The notes under the pieces were generated by a model, which saw nothing but the letters and a program-made list of their open reading frames with translations, did no database searches and had not been told where the DNA came from. Shown piece after piece: positions 1-11,844 of a stretch of DNA of 64,000 bases (position 1 is its first letter; each line of letters begins with the position of its first letter). Both the position numbers and the translations under genes were made by a program. The DNA is from Monodelphis domestica (Eukaryota; Chordata; Mammalia; Didelphimorphia; Didelphidae), in contig NC_077232.1 of assembly GCF_027887165.1 (NCBI RefSeq), forward strand, positions 19,084,755 to 19,148,754. The letters run 5' to 3'.

Positions 1-1440
1 GTACTCTAATGCTAAACCCTTTCTTCTCTCCTAGCACTAAAAGAACTCCTTCATCTTTTTGCAAAGTTCCTTGTCGGTTATCTCTACTTCTACATATCAG
101 AGGTTTCTGGAGGATGGATCTAATCCTTAACAAACATCTCCAATTTTGTTGTGGCCTATTTTCTACTCAGGAATACTCAGAAAAGGGTCCAATATGTCAT
201 TTTAATCATGTAATCGTCAATCCTTGCCCAATCCAAAATTTCTCTAGATTCTAGGTGAGAGATGAGAAAAAGTGGTAGTACATCAGATCATTTTATGTTT
301 TATGACCAAACTCCAAGATCTAAATGATGATTTGGCTCTGTGGGTCCAAGTCCTACCATAGGAAACATTTTGCCAGTTTCTTCACCAGTTTAGCTTACAT
401 TAACCAATGAAGAGGGAAAGTTGTGTGTGCTAGCGTGTGTGTATTAAATGTGACTATCTCCATCATTTGTCATTTATTTTTCAAACCTAATGGCTTTGGC
501 AAACTTCTCTATTGTTTATCATGTCCTTTGATCCTGGTCCTTTATGTCTTGTAAGGAACTCAGAAAAGACAAGGAGAAATTTTATAATATCTCAATGGAA
601 CCCCTAGCTGTTGGTTGTGGAAATGATATATGAATATCAAGATTAGAGACCAGAAACCCTTATCTGTGGTTCATGCTAGGGAAAAATGGAGAATGAAAAA
701 AGTTTCACATTTTTGATGGTCCTCAAAAGTTATTTCTATAATCTATATCTTAACAGAGACACCATCTACAACAGGAGGTCTCAAAGAATAGAATAGGAAT
801 TCTTGAGGATCCCTGAGATCATCTTAGGGGGTCTGAGAGGGTAAAGATACTTTTGTAATAATAATAAGATAGTATTTCCTTTTTTAAATGCTCATCGTTT
901 TTCCAGTTCTATATCTGTCTGATTCTGGATTTTTATAATGAACTTCAATCACAATAACATATCAAAATAGTTTTAATACAGAAACAGATATGAAAATCTA
1001 GCTGTCTCTAGTTAGGCATTAAAGAGATTTTTAATTACGCAAATCTACTTTTCTGTCTAATTTTTTTAAATGAAATAGTTATTTTCATTAAAGTATTATA
1101 TATTAAAATTAAATAGCTGTATTAGTTTTTAACAAATTAATGAATAAATATTTTAAATGATCTGTTTTACTTTTTAATATAATAGATTCTAAAAAATATA
1201 ACCCACATAAATAAAAAGTCTTTAGGGTTCTCAACAATTTTATAAAGCATAAAGGAGTGCAGAGCCCAAGAATTTTAAATACCACTATTCTACAATATAT
1301 GCAAATAAATGGACTTCTGGTCTTTTAAAGAAGCCATCCAAGGGGGGGGAGCTAACAAAGCAACCTCTTCTCCTTTGGGGAAGCTCATTATTTGGAGATT
1401 TTTATTTATATCTAGCCAAAGTTCTTTGTCTTCTAGTTTC
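1..1440. other. Intergenic, no gene recognised
   Basis: AT-rich sequence without a convincing open frame. The longest frame (9-254) resembles no known protein and lacks coding bias. Around 780-900 a 'ctgagatcatcttagggggtc' style stretch looks like a decayed interspersed repeat, but I cannot assign a family. Confidence 0.5.
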
Positions 1441-1519
1441 CAGCTATTCTTTATAAAATCATAGATATGGAATTGTAAGAGATCTTAGAGGCCAATGAAT
1501 TGAATCTTTTCACTTTAAG

Positions 1520-2320
1520 TTTGAGGTTTTCTCCAACTGCTAGCAGAAGCTGAAGGTGAAGATGAAGGTGTGGAGGCTGAAGGTAGTTACCCTCATCCTC
1601 TTCTCTACTCCTTTCTGCCAGCCAGCTGTCCAGTAAGAGCCCTGAGCTTCCTGTCCTAGTACCAAGGTATTCTGCTGTGGTTGCAGCCTTCACCCTGAGA
1701 TCCCAGTCAGCTGGATTCTTACTACAGGTCTCAGGGCAGTAAGTGGGAAAGGGGTGTTGGAGACTGAGCTTCCCTGCCCTCTGAAGGCTTCTTATCTGCA
1801 CTACTGCTAGACAGGATTAAGTCAGGCGGAGCTGATCTGCAGAGCTGGATGTGCCCTGAGCCCCAAACCTCCAGAGGCAGAGGCCCAAAATGGAGAGTGG
1901 TGCCTGAAGGTTGTAACCAGGCTGCCCTCTTCTCTTCCCCTCTCCTCCAGCTGCCTCCCTGCCAGCTGTGGTCAGAGTTCTGAGCCTCATATTGCTGTGG
2001 TAGTAAGGCACTCCCTCTGAGCTGGAGCCCTCATCCCAAGATCCCACCAACCACCTGAGTCTCAGCACAGTAGGTGGAGGAGGGGTCCTGGACCTTCCTT
2101 CTTTCTTCTCCTTAAACCGAAGAATTCAAACTTCTCTGAGTACCTTTTAAGTTGAATCGGGTAGGAGGGTCCCCCAGCTCTGTCCTCTTGTTGGATTTGG
2201 TCTTCTGTCCCCCTCAAAGCACTTTGTGTTTGATTGGTGTGGAAGGGTTTTCACTGAGGACTCAACTTTTACTGCTTCTAGGTGGCCATCTTGACTCCAC
2301 CATTTCTACTTCAGGTTTTC
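1520..2320 (-). mobile_element. Possible L1 5' UTR with two tandem monomers
   Basis: This block is more GC-rich than its surroundings and has no coding potential. Read on the minus strand it begins with a GTGGAGTCAAGATGGCC-like motif (2280-2305), resembling the 5' start of mammalian L1 elements, where a YY1-type AAGATGG site sits near base 1. Inside are two diverged direct copies of a segment (about 1590-1800 and 1920-2110, period near 330 bases), recognisable by the shared 'cagtaggtggaggaggggt' / 'cagtaagtgggaaaggggt' stretch. Tandem monomers are known in some rodent L1 5' UTRs. An LTR fragment is the main alternative. Confidence 0.42.
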
Positions 2321-2644
2321 CTTCTCTGAACCTAGATAGTAAATAGGTCCCAAGACTAATTTTTCCTTCTGCTGGCTTACTGCCTCCATTCCCTTCAGCT
2401 GATTCTCATAAAGAGTGGTCTTGAGTCATTTTTCCTTGGTCTCTTCTGGACTTCTCTAGTTGTTAGTGTCTTTCCATAAAATAGATAGCCAAGATTTTCC
2501 ATTAAGAAGCCTACATGACTGGTTACAGAAGAGTTCTGTTCTCATCCATGAACTCCAGCAAGGATCAAAAAAGGACACCAGGTCAAACGATGCCAAGTAA
2601 ATGCTTTCATCCAGTTCAACACATTATAATAGACATCTAGAAAC

Positions 2645-2885
2645 CTTCTGAGACAGCTAGATGGCACAATGGAAAAAGGACTAGACTTGGAGTCAGGAAA
2701 ATCAGAGTTCAAATCTAGCCTTAGGAACTTACTAGGTGTGATGGTGGTCAAGTCATTTATCCTTTTTCCTTCACAGTTTCCACAACTATAAAATGAGGAC
2801 AAAGTGTCATGAGGATCAAGTGAGATAATATTTGTAAATCATAACACAGTGTTTGGAACAATGAGCACTAAAGAGATGTTTGTTT
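2645..2885 (+). repeat. MIR/MIR3-like tRNA-derived SINE
   Basis: The order of blocks matches a sense-oriented MIR-type SINE: a 'cacaatggaaaaaggactag' A-box-like head, 'cagagttcaaatctagcc' B-box-like stretch, 'gtcaagtcatttatcc', 'caactataaaatgaggac' and the 3' 'gaggatcaagtgagataata' segment. It is strongly diverged, so an old insertion. Confidence 0.55.
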
Positions 2886-3107
2886 CAGCAATTTGTTATG
2901 CCAAAGCTTTTATTCAGTTCAATTCAAATATTCATTAAGTTTCTCCTAGGTACCAGGATCATTTGCTAATTAGTAGTCACAGTAGAATGATTTCAGGTAG
3001 TGAAATGTTAGACTTTTCAAAGAAATCTTGGAGTGTTTATCCCCTTTATATTATAGGAAAGGAAAGCGACACCCACAACAGGGCTTTCACTTTTTAAATT
3101 CCTTACA

Positions 3108-3370
3108 CAATAATAATAATAGCTAATATTTCTTAGAAGTTATGATGTGCCAGGCACCATGTTACATACTTTACAATTATTATATCATTTCATCCTCACA
3201 ACCCTGGGACAAAGGTGCCATTATTTTTCTCATTTTACAGATAAAGAAACTTAGATTAAGTGACTTGCTCAAGGTCACACAACCTGTAAAAGTGTTAAAG
3301 GACAGATTTAAACTCAGGTCTTCCAGATTCCAGATCCAGCACTTTATTCACTGTACCATTGATTTGCCAA
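3108..3370 (-). repeat. MIR SINE, antisense
   Basis: Reads as the reverse complement of a MIR: 'aataatagctaatattt', 'gtgccaggcaccatg', 'tcatcctcacaaccct', 'cattttacagataaagaaac', 'caaggtcacacaa', and a 3' half of the 'aactcaggtcttccagattcc' kind. The open frame at 3142-3438 is a by-product. Confidence 0.6.
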
Positions 3371-4039
3371 AAACATCAAAGACAGGATTTAAAGAAGTAG
3401 ATAATAAAGAAGTTGACAAAAGCCAGCATAAGATTTAAAAGCTATAGTAAATGATAGAGAAACTGAGTCACATTGAAACATACAGAGACAAGTAACTCTC
3501 TCGACCATTTTGAGATAAATTTCATTTCCAACACATAAATAATTTTAAGAGTCTAAGACTAAAGAAAATTAGATGTATGCTTTTGGAGGTCAAGATCAGT
3601 ATCTTATTTCACCTTTGATTATGTAGAGCTTAATTAATGTTTGTTGCATTGAAAATGCTACTCAGTACCTGAACCAGGTGGTTTCTCCAGACTAATTCCA
3701 CTAAAACAATTGAGTGATTTCCCCAGAGTCTCACAAATTGTTCGTGGAAGAGCTAGGATTGGAAGCCAGATCTCCTGACTCCCAATTGAGATATCTGTCA
3801 ACTTCATCAAGTCTTCCATGAATATTATATTGACATGAATTTATGTCTCCATCATTTCCCACTGCTTAGATTTTCTAGAACATTGATTGAGTCCATGATA
3901 GGGGCAAGAGAAAAAAATTCCCTTCCACTGGTACCAGACATGAACTTTGATCTTAACTAGCACAACTGAAATCTAGTACTAAAAACCATTTACCTTGTTT
4001 GTGTTTTTCTTAACTCAAAAAAATTCCACCAATTCTCTA

Positions 4040-4535
4040 GTCAAGTGCAATTAGAGGAACCTCCTGGGAAAATTCTTTACTCCAGGGACCCATTCCGCTG
4101 AGAGAGATCATATATAGTTCTGTAATAAACTGACTGAAATAGACATGACTAGACTATTAATGAAGATGCTATGGAGAGTCTTTGCTAGTTTTCCTATTAC
4201 CCAGAAGTTATTCAAAACTCAGATCTAGAAAGCTTCAATGGTATCCCTTAGTACCACACCCTCAAAATGTTCCCTTTCCAAGATTTTCAAATAGTAAAGG
4301 ATACTAAAGGCAGTCTCAATTTTTATCTGTATGAGGTAAACCTAGAAAGCAGAGATAGGGAGCCTGACCACTGGTCAGAGCCTTTCCCTTCTGGAGAATC
4401 ATACTCTTTTCAGTTAACTCAAAGAGGAAGAAGAGAGTAAATTAATTCCCCATAAGGACTATCCAAGGAGGATCTCAGAACAAAAGTGTGTCCAGATTCT
4501 TAAATGGTTGATGGAGTCAGATATACTGGAAGATG
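4040..4535 (+). promoter_or_regulatory. OR promoter / leader-exon block A
   Basis: First of five diverged copies of one block in the window. An O/E(EBF)-like near-palindrome lies at 4092-4107 (ATTCCGCTGAGAGAGA) and an ATTAAT homeodomain-type core at 4156-4161. The shared word AAGCAGAGATAGGGAGCC occurs around 4350-4367. The block ends in a strong donor (GAAGATG|GTAAGG, GT at 4536-4537). O/E plus homeodomain sites are the known signature of odorant receptor promoters. The first downstream acceptor I can pair it with is that of OR-1 at 14886, which would give an intron of about 10.4 kb enlarged by two LTRs. The transcription start is not visible, and pairing with OR-1 is inferred from order. Confidence 0.5.
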
Positions 4536-4537
4536 GT

Positions 4538-5570
4538 AAGGATATGCCATTTGGCCCTTTTCATTTAATTGTCTGGATGGGGATTCTAAGATTTAGTATG
4601 CTAGTGAAATAGCAGTGATTCTATTAATATCTCATTTTACCAAAGATTAAACTGATTCTTCAGAGAGAGGAAATTGATTCTCAAAGATCACAAAGTTCAG
4701 AGGATCATGGGATCATATATTTAGATTGGCAGGTACACTAGCTTGGATATTTTATGATTCTGAATCCATAAGAGCTATGTTCACATATTCTCTTCTCTTT
4801 ATCTCCCATAGGAAGAGTCATAGTGCTAGGTACAAAAAAGCAATATACAATACATATTATTGAATAATTGTTTTTGAGCTCTTGGGTTTACCCATGCAAG
4901 CTATCTTGAGCAAACTTCAGACTAAGTTCATGCTTCAGACTGTAATTTCATCAGATACTAGAGAGGTAGTGGGTAGAATATGTCAATTCCTGTCATTCTC
5001 CTCTGTCGTAAAGCCTTTGCATCTGTACAGTCCACAGTCACAGTAAATGTCATTGAGTCTGGCTGCCTTGAAAGGAGGTACATCCAAATCACAAATCCAT
5101 AAAAACACTTCCCTTAGAATTGGGTTTCAGGGCATTACCATTTCTTAATTTGCAGGAAGTCCATTCTCCTTAGGAGGTCATAAAACCAGATTTCAGAATC
5201 CTTCATTTAAAAGGTTCCTTTAATGAATTATTTATCTCTTGGATAGGTGGTATTACTTATACAGGTATGAATGACAAACTTTCCACACCTTTTGATTCTG
5301 TCTCATTCTTTCCCATGTCTTTCCATAAAAGCCTTTGTAGAAGAACTCTCAAAGATCCTGGATATGTTCCTCTATGTTAGGCATTGTTAAACTGGGGTCA
5401 CTAAACAGCTAAAGCATATTTTGATAACTGTATGTCATCATAATTGTTTTTCTTTGTAATCCTATATATTTTCTGTTATTTGAAAATATTATACTGAAAA
5501 GACATTCATTAAATTCTCCAGACTGTCTGCCCATTAGGTCCAAGACATATAAAGGCTCTATATCTTCTCA
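4538..5570. other. Putative OR-1 intron, 5' part
   Basis: No gene. Around 5030-5200 the stretch 'gtctggctgccttgaaaggag ... gggtttcagggcattacc' is similar to sequence at 62260-62360 (after block D) and less clearly at 47095-47180 (after block C). The ancestral duplication unit therefore seems to include intron sequence, not only the promoter. Confidence 0.4.
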
Positions 5571-5573
5571 AAT

Positions 5574-5695
5574 TAGGAGGCAGCTAGGTGGCTCAGAGGA
5601 TTGAGAGCTTGGCCTCCAGTCAGAAAGACTTTGGTTGAAATCTGGCCTCAGATACTTACTAGCTATGGGATTCTGGGCAAGTCACTTTTAATTAA
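5574..5695 (+). repeat. Truncated tRNA-derived marsupial SINE
   Basis: Contains 'ggcagctaggtggctcagag', 'attgagagcttggcctccag', 'aaatctggcctcagatactt' and 'gggcaagtcac', the tRNA-related head of a marsupial SINE. The 3' half is missing. Confidence 0.65.
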
Positions 5696-5699
5696 AATT

Positions 5700-7170
5700 C
5701 TCTGGAGACTGTATCTTAATTTTATAATGATATATTAAAAGAAATAAGTGAGTTAGAGAAAGAGAAAGAGAAGCACAAGTGTCATGATAGGCCACCTCCC
5801 CCAGGAACAGACTGAGCCATCCCTGAGTCAGATCATGCATCTTACTGAGTCCCTGGTTGCAGGAAAAATGGCTGACTTATTCCCTCTATCAATTTATGCT
5901 CTTTTTGATGTCACTTTCCAAAGACTCTCTGATTGGAGGATTCAGACTCCAATCAAGACAAGAGATGGATTCTTTGGACTCAAAGAGAAACCATGAGCAT
6001 TTAGAATGACCACTGTTAAAAGGAAAGGTGGATAACCCATGGGATGATGGTTTAAAGGTTTATCAGAAGAAGTTGATGATCTAACCCACCAAGGATATTC
6101 CCTCCCTGTTTGGACAGAGCGCTGATGGCTACTCTCTGTCCCTGATCTATAAGATCTATAAGATGGAGGCACAGTTAAAGCAGAGGTCTGAACTAGATAA
6201 GTAAACCACAGGAGTAAGAATTTGATGTCTTGTTGGGAAATTTTGTGAAACCTAACCATCTGGGTGTCCTTCCGATCAAACCCTTGTTGAAGGAAGATCA
6301 ATGGCTTTTGGTCCAGGATTTTCATTTACCTGAATCTGATAGAGATCTTTCTCCCAGATTAAACCCCCACCCACCAGCCTTATTTCTTTCTTTTTTAAAG
6401 ATCTGATTGCTTCTGGATAAACAAACACTATTTATTTGGGATAGGATAACCATGATGGAGTGAGGGAAGAGGACACAGAGGAGTTCCCTAAACTCTAACA
6501 CAGATTGATGATAGTTAGTTCCTTTCAGCTTAGGCTGACAGCCAAAAAGGCCAGCCTCAAAGCTTTCTTTGTCTTCTTGACTCCCCTATGCTGGCTATCC
6601 TAATCTAATGTTAAAGAAACAACAAATGTCTTTAGGTAGAGCTGACACAGAGGGCGATGTTTCTGTCTTCAGGACTGACTCAGTCTACCCTCCAGGGCAA
6701 ACCCTCTCAGGAAGCTGAATTTCCAGTCAGTCCACACAGGTCTTGAGATGGCAGAGAAACAGGATCAATTCACAGTCAATGTGGGCATCAGAAATTCTCA
6801 GGAAATGGTGGGTTTCAAATGCTGAGATAGGAAAGGGAGCTGCTTTCAGTCCAAGGTTCAGAACTGAATTCTCTGTCCATTGGTTATTTTCCCAGCAGTC
6901 TCTGTCCCCAACATTCCAACTGCCCTGTCTGTCACTCCTGCTTCTTCACCATTCCATTTCAACTCTGTGTAAAATCCTTCTCTTTCACCATACAGCTCAT
7001 GTTCAGTATTTCCCAACATGGTAGACAAAAAGAGGAAGGACTCTACACATGGCCTCAGGGAGATGGTTTGATTTTTATTCCTAGAATCAAACATTTTTTT
7101 AACTGTAAAATTAAAAGGTGGGTTTAGGGGCCAACATGGGCTACAAATTAATATTAATTTCCATACTTCC
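5700..7170. other. Intergenic/intronic, no gene recognised
   Basis: Frames at 5942-6325 (minus, 127 codons) and 6743-7024 show no family resemblance and no conserved motif. A short direct duplication ('gatctataa' twice) is at about 6147-6164. No clear repeat family was recognised. Confidence 0.45.
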
Positions 7171-7171
7171 C

Positions 7172-7300
7172 CTCTGTTTGCCTTAATCCACTGGAGAAGG
7201 GAATGGTAAACCACTCCACTATCTTTGCCAAGAAATTCCTATGATCAGTATGGTCAATGGGATCACATTACTAAACGACTCAATAACTTTTCACATGTGG
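7172..7300 (+). repeat. SINE 3' fragment
   Basis: Matches the 3' body of a marsupial tRNA-SINE: 'tttgccttaatccactggag', 'aatggtaaaccactccacta', 'tctttgccaagaaa', then a decayed 'ggtcaatgggatcac ... acgactcaata'. The tRNA-like head is missing. Confidence 0.55.
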
Positions 7301-7439
7301 GTATAACGCCAGTGCAGCTTTCAAGCTATCCATCTGTTATTAATTACTAAAAGGGTATAAGTAAAGCATGAAACACTAGTGACCACTAGTAGGGAGGAGC
7401 TAGACCACATATTCTCTACAGTGTTTGTTGTATGGAAGT

Positions 7440-7960
7440 AGTGCTCTCTTAATAAAAGGGCATATTTGTCACACCCAAACTTCTATTCAGTTCAATTCAA
7501 TTATCAAGCACAACTAATCAGCTATTCTGTTTATATTGTTGATTAGCAGGCAGAGCAGAAAGTCTGAGGGTGGTGAACATGCAGAAGTTTTAGAAGACAT
7601 ATTGGAGATCATCCAGTTTATCTCCTTAATATTACAGTCAAAGAAACTAAGAGCCAGAAAAAGAAAATGCTTAGTCTAAATTTATACAGCTGGTTAGTAA
7701 CAGAATTGGGATTAAAAACCTAGTTTCCTTGTTTAGCATCCTTTCCACAAAGAGACAGCTACCACTGATTGTGGTCAACTGCAAGTAGCTCATTGCACTA
7801 GGTATAAAGGGATCCTAAGTTTGACCATTACAGAAAAAACTAACTAGCTCTGTGGTCTGTATCTCATGTTCCTCATCTATGAAGTCAAATAGCAGTACTA
7901 AATGATACTGAAGGGCGTTCCATAGTTCTATGACTCTCTGAATGTTCTAGGCTGCTCCTG
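7440..7960. repeat. Old interspersed repeat remnants
   Basis: 7590-7770 looks like an antisense tRNA-SINE-related repeat ('atcatccagtttatctcc', 'cagtcaaagaaactaagagc', 'tacagctggttagtaacaga'). 7795-7950 looks like a sense MIR-type fragment ('ttcctcatctatgaagtcaa', 'ttccatagttctatgactct'). The start ('ttctattcagttcaattcaa') recurs at 2914 and 24498, so part may belong to the duplicated OR flank. Families are uncertain. Confidence 0.35.
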
Positions 7961-8164
7961 AGAATCAACAGAACATTAGTTTTTGTTGTTGTTGTTTTCA
8001 TTGAACACACCTTTACTTCAGAGAATTGCAGAGATATCCAAGAGAAAATGAATATAGAGATACTCGTTATCGAAAAGATATAATATGATACTGGATGGGA
8101 GAGTGTGGTGAAGGGAAATTAGCATGGAATTTGTAGTTATGTCATGTGGGTTGGACATAGGGCA

Positions 8165-9305
8165 ATGATGTCTTACAGTGCATAGAGCATTAAGATGGGA
8201 ATTAGGAAGATCTGAATTCAGATCCAGTCTCAGATATATACTAGTTGTAACCCCAGGTAAGTCATTTAACCTCTGTTTACTTTAATCTACTGAAGATGAA
8301 AATAATAAACCACTCCAATATCATTGTCAAGAAAAGCCCTGTAAACCTTAAAATTTCCCAGAACCTACTTTATAAGATTGGATTAAGGCCATTCCCCATT
8401 TGGGCAGTGAACTCTACTTAAAGCAGGAATGTGAGAATTCTACTTTACCTACTTGGGTCTGCCCTAAGGGAAGATAAAGTTGTAAACTCTTTTCTGAACA
8501 ATGAAAAGTACTTAATCCCATACTTTTCTTAAGCTAAGTACCTATAAAGGTCAAGCAACTTGTGAATTTACAAGGAACAAAGAACTGGAAAACTTACTCA
8601 GAGCTTTCCTGGTGTGAATTACTCAAAAATCCACACCTTCTTAGGTGTGGACTAAGAATGGGCGGTCCTTTAGAAATATCTACAGTGATTGGTAGATGTA
8701 AGGACTTAGGGGAGGTGACAGAGGAGATTTTGCCCTTAAAAATAAGAGCTCAGGGAAGAGCTGGGAAGTCATTCTGAAACATTCAGATTGGAGAGACTCA
8801 TTCTGAGGAGACTGATTCTGAAACATTCAGATGGAGGAGGGAACTGGTGAAAGCAGCTGAGATGCTGCTGGCCTGGTGTCATTAGAAATCCTTACTTAGA
8901 TCTTATGGTGAGTTATAAAAAACTGACTGATTTCTCTTTTAAAACTCAGGTCTAGGCCATATTGGCTTGAGGCCCTTCATACTTATTCCTTTCTTACTCT
9001 CTCTCTCTCTTTCTTTGATTACTCATTGTATTGTTAATTAAAATCTCTATAAAACCCAATTGACTTGGGTATTTGAATAATTGGGAATATTTCCCTGGCG
9101 ACCACCTTATATTTGATTTTAAAACCCAAGACACTGTAGTGAAACATATTTCTGCGGTCAAACTTACTCACCCTCTCTTATATCTATCACAATTTATATC
9201 TTTCCACTATTTTAATCACTACAGTTTAAGACCTCAACCATTTTAAATCTCACAGCCCAAAATGGGATAGTGAAGAGTCAGACATGAATGAAATGACCTG
9301 ACATC
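8165..9305 (+). repeat. tRNA-SINE split by an LTR
   Basis: The left part (8165-8339) carries 'agatctgaattcagatccag', 'gtaagtcatttaacctctg', 'aaaccactccaatatcattg', 'tcaagaaaagccc'. The right part (9255-9305) resumes with 'gcccaaaatgggatagtgaa' and 'gagtcagacatgaatgaaat', the expected continuation of the same SINE. The GCCC duplicated on both sides is the target-site duplication of the LTR between them. Confidence 0.65.
8340..9254 (+). mobile_element. Solo LTR, copy 1
   Basis: A 915-bp element beginning TGTAAACCTTAAAATTT and ending CTCACA, flanked by GCCC/GCCC (8336-8339 and 9255-9258). The same LTR occurs at 11907-12999 (minus) and 17253-18368 (plus), with shared words such as 'gaacaatgaaaagtactt', 'ggacttaggggaggtgaca' and 'tatttccctggcgaccacc'. 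TG...CA ends and a 4-bp duplication fit an endogenous retrovirus LTR, class I-like by duplication length. No internal viral genes are present, so it is a recombined solo LTR. Confidence 0.75.
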
Positions 9306-9436
9306 AAATAGAAGAAATCTATTGCCTAACCTTCATACTCTGAGCTTCTATAAAAAATTTTCACCTTGATAATGGCCCCCATAACTTTAATGCTAAAATA
9401 TATTTATTGAGCAAAGTGAGAAATGCTGATAATTAT

Positions 9437-9560
9437 TTCTACTTACTGGTCTTCTACCCTTTCATTTTCCTTCTCCTCTTCTTCCTTCCCTCCCTCCATT
9501 TTTTCTCTTCTTCCCCCTCCCCTTTCTTCTCTTCTTCCTTATCCCTCCCTTCTTATCATT
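9437..9560 (+). repeat. Polypyrimidine (C/T-rich) tract
   Basis: Low-complexity run of tcc/ttc units ('ccttccctccctcc', 'cttcttccccctcccc'). The 71-codon frame across it is compositional. Confidence 0.7.
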
Positions 9561-11015
9561 GTGACAGGTGCAGGGCTTGCATACCATCTGTAAAGACCCA
9601 AAGTTCTTCTATAGTTGTGTGATCTCCTGTTTCTAATAGTCCTAAAAATGTTTATATCCTGTGGAAGAGCTTCTGTCAGGTAAGAGCTAGTTTACCTTTA
9701 GTCACTAGAACACAATGTTTTACTTCCAATGTAGGTAGCAAATTTTAAGAAAAAGTAGCATTTCATTTTTGGTAAAAGCTTTGAGTGATGACTGAAAAAG
9801 ATTTTTGTCCACTCAAGTTCTCCAATCCTGTATATCCCGTTAGTAAAAAGTACTGACCATAGAGACAGGAAATTTAGTTTTATATCTGAGTTCCAGTGTT
9901 CATTAGCTAGGTGACATTGGGAAGGGAAATTACTAATCTGAATTTTTATTTCATCATTTGTAAAAAATAATAGTCTGAATAACAGGCATTTTCACTGATT
10001 TTTAACCTAAGATTATCAAGTTAATTCTTTTGAATAACCATGGATCTGATAGAAAAATCTATAGAATATCCTGAGATATAAAAATTAGCATAGTGTCAAC
10101 CACTTATAGAGACATCACAAAGATCTCACTATCTAGAGGGAATTTCTCTTCAATTTACAGTCTGCACTGGGCATCCAATACAATTGATTTATCAGTTCAC
10201 TGTTAACTCTGGGTGTCTGTCTTTCTGTCTTGAGCAGTTATTAAATATGGACCATGAAAATTCTTCAAATTGAATTAAGGAAGGGATCCAGCAACATTTG
10301 ATTGAATTTAGAAAACCTAGCCATGTTTTCACAGATCCCAAGTTTTTCTCCACACTATTCTGACCCCAAAATTCCCGGAGTTCATTTCCATATGATTATG
10401 AATCACAGAACCCCATAATCTCAAAAACCTTAAAGTCATGGGTAATTCAAGAGACAATAGAGACATTTGGTTAACGTAATATATAAAAATGAGAATTAGA
10501 GGACAGAAAGGCATGAGAAAGTTATTACCCAAAGAATGGATGATGGGAAAAGAAGCAGACTGGTCACATCATGAGGGGTAACAAAGAGATCACCTAAATT
10601 CAACTCAAGCTCAGTGAACTTGTCAAAAACCCAAGAGAAAGTTTCTAATGCTTCATTTGGATCCTCCATAAGGAATTCATGGGAGATCATGAACAAAACT
10701 CACCCAGTATGAGAAGTCACAGATGGATCCAAATGCTCTTTTGAATAAGATCACAAGCCCTTGTTATTTTGAAGTGAAGCATTAAGATAATAGTACTCCC
10801 ATTAATGATCTCTCAGTGTTGTTTCAGAGAGATCACTTACAAACTTGAAGACAGAACTATATGCACGCAAGTGATCATTAGTCTAAGAACCTAGAAATGA
10901 CACTTTTTGGATTTAATTAAAATCATTTCATGATGTCATTTTGGTGCATAGTTAAAATTAATGAGAAATTTTTACTATTAGGAAAAATATCATTACTATA
11001 AATTGTATCTATATA
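9561..11015. other. Putative OR-1 intron, no gene recognised
   Basis: Unique-looking AT-rich sequence. Minus-strand frames at 10329-10532 and 10496-10696 have no recognisable domain. No repeat family identified. Confidence 0.45.
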
Positions 11016-11019
11016 ATAT

Positions 11020-11347
11020 TTAAGACTTACAGAAAACTTTATATCCACCATTTCATTGGATCCTCAAAATAATGTCATTTTTAAGATTTGCAAAGTTTTT
11101 TACATATTATATTATCTCACTTGATTATCTCACTTTACATATATCATCTCACTTAAAATAACACTCTCATAAGAGATGTGGGTGCTATTATTATCCCCAT
11201 TTTGCCAATGAGGAATCAGACTTAGATAAGTTACTCAAGTGACTTGCCCAAGAACATTATTTCCTAAACAGTTGAAGTAAGATTTGAAATCTATTCTACC
11301 TCACTTCCAAGACTAGTATTCTAGTTACTGAACCATGTGACTGCCTC
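11020..11347 (-). repeat. MIR-like SINE, antisense
   Basis: Reverse orientation of a MIR-type element: 'cattggatcctcaaaataat', 'attattatccccattttgcc', 'agtgacttgcccaagaacat', and an end like 'ctgaaccatgtgactgcct'. It contains an internal duplication of a 'atctcactt' motif (about 11113-11155). Confidence 0.45.
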
Positions 11348-11844
11348 TATAATAACTTGAAAGCTGCAAGTTGTGTTATCCTCATATTACAAATATGGAA
11401 GCCAAGGTTGAGAATGGAAGCAGATTAAGAAGGGTCCCCAGGGATACAGTGGAAGCTGGAATGCACCTTATTCAACTGCCCTTTCCATCATAGCAAAATA
11501 AGCAAAGTAGAGTGTTTATAGGGAAATAACAACAATGATTATTTTGAGGAAAACATAAGCTCCAGAAAAGGAAATCAGAATACAAGAATATAGTTGAATA
11601 TTTATAAAATGTTAACTAGAGAAGCAGCATGGAACAGTGGACAACATGTAAAGCTTGTAGACAAGAAGCTGAATACAAATAATTCCTCTGAGGCTTACAG
11701 CTCTGTAAGTCCATGTAAAGGATCCTGATGTCTTTCTACAAACTCTTTAGGACCCATTTTCTAGGTCAGAGATGAGTGTTGCAATAGGGTGACAGGTTTG
11801 GAGTTAAGACAAGCTCAAATTTTGTTTCAGTAATGTGTTGTGTT

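Noticed and set aside
1451-2068. Minus-strand frames of 116 and 83 codons
   Set aside because: They lie in the repeat interpreted as an L1 5' UTR and do not look like protein.
5942-6325. 127-codon minus-strand frame
   Set aside because: No resemblance to a known family, no conserved motif, low-complexity composition typical of chance.
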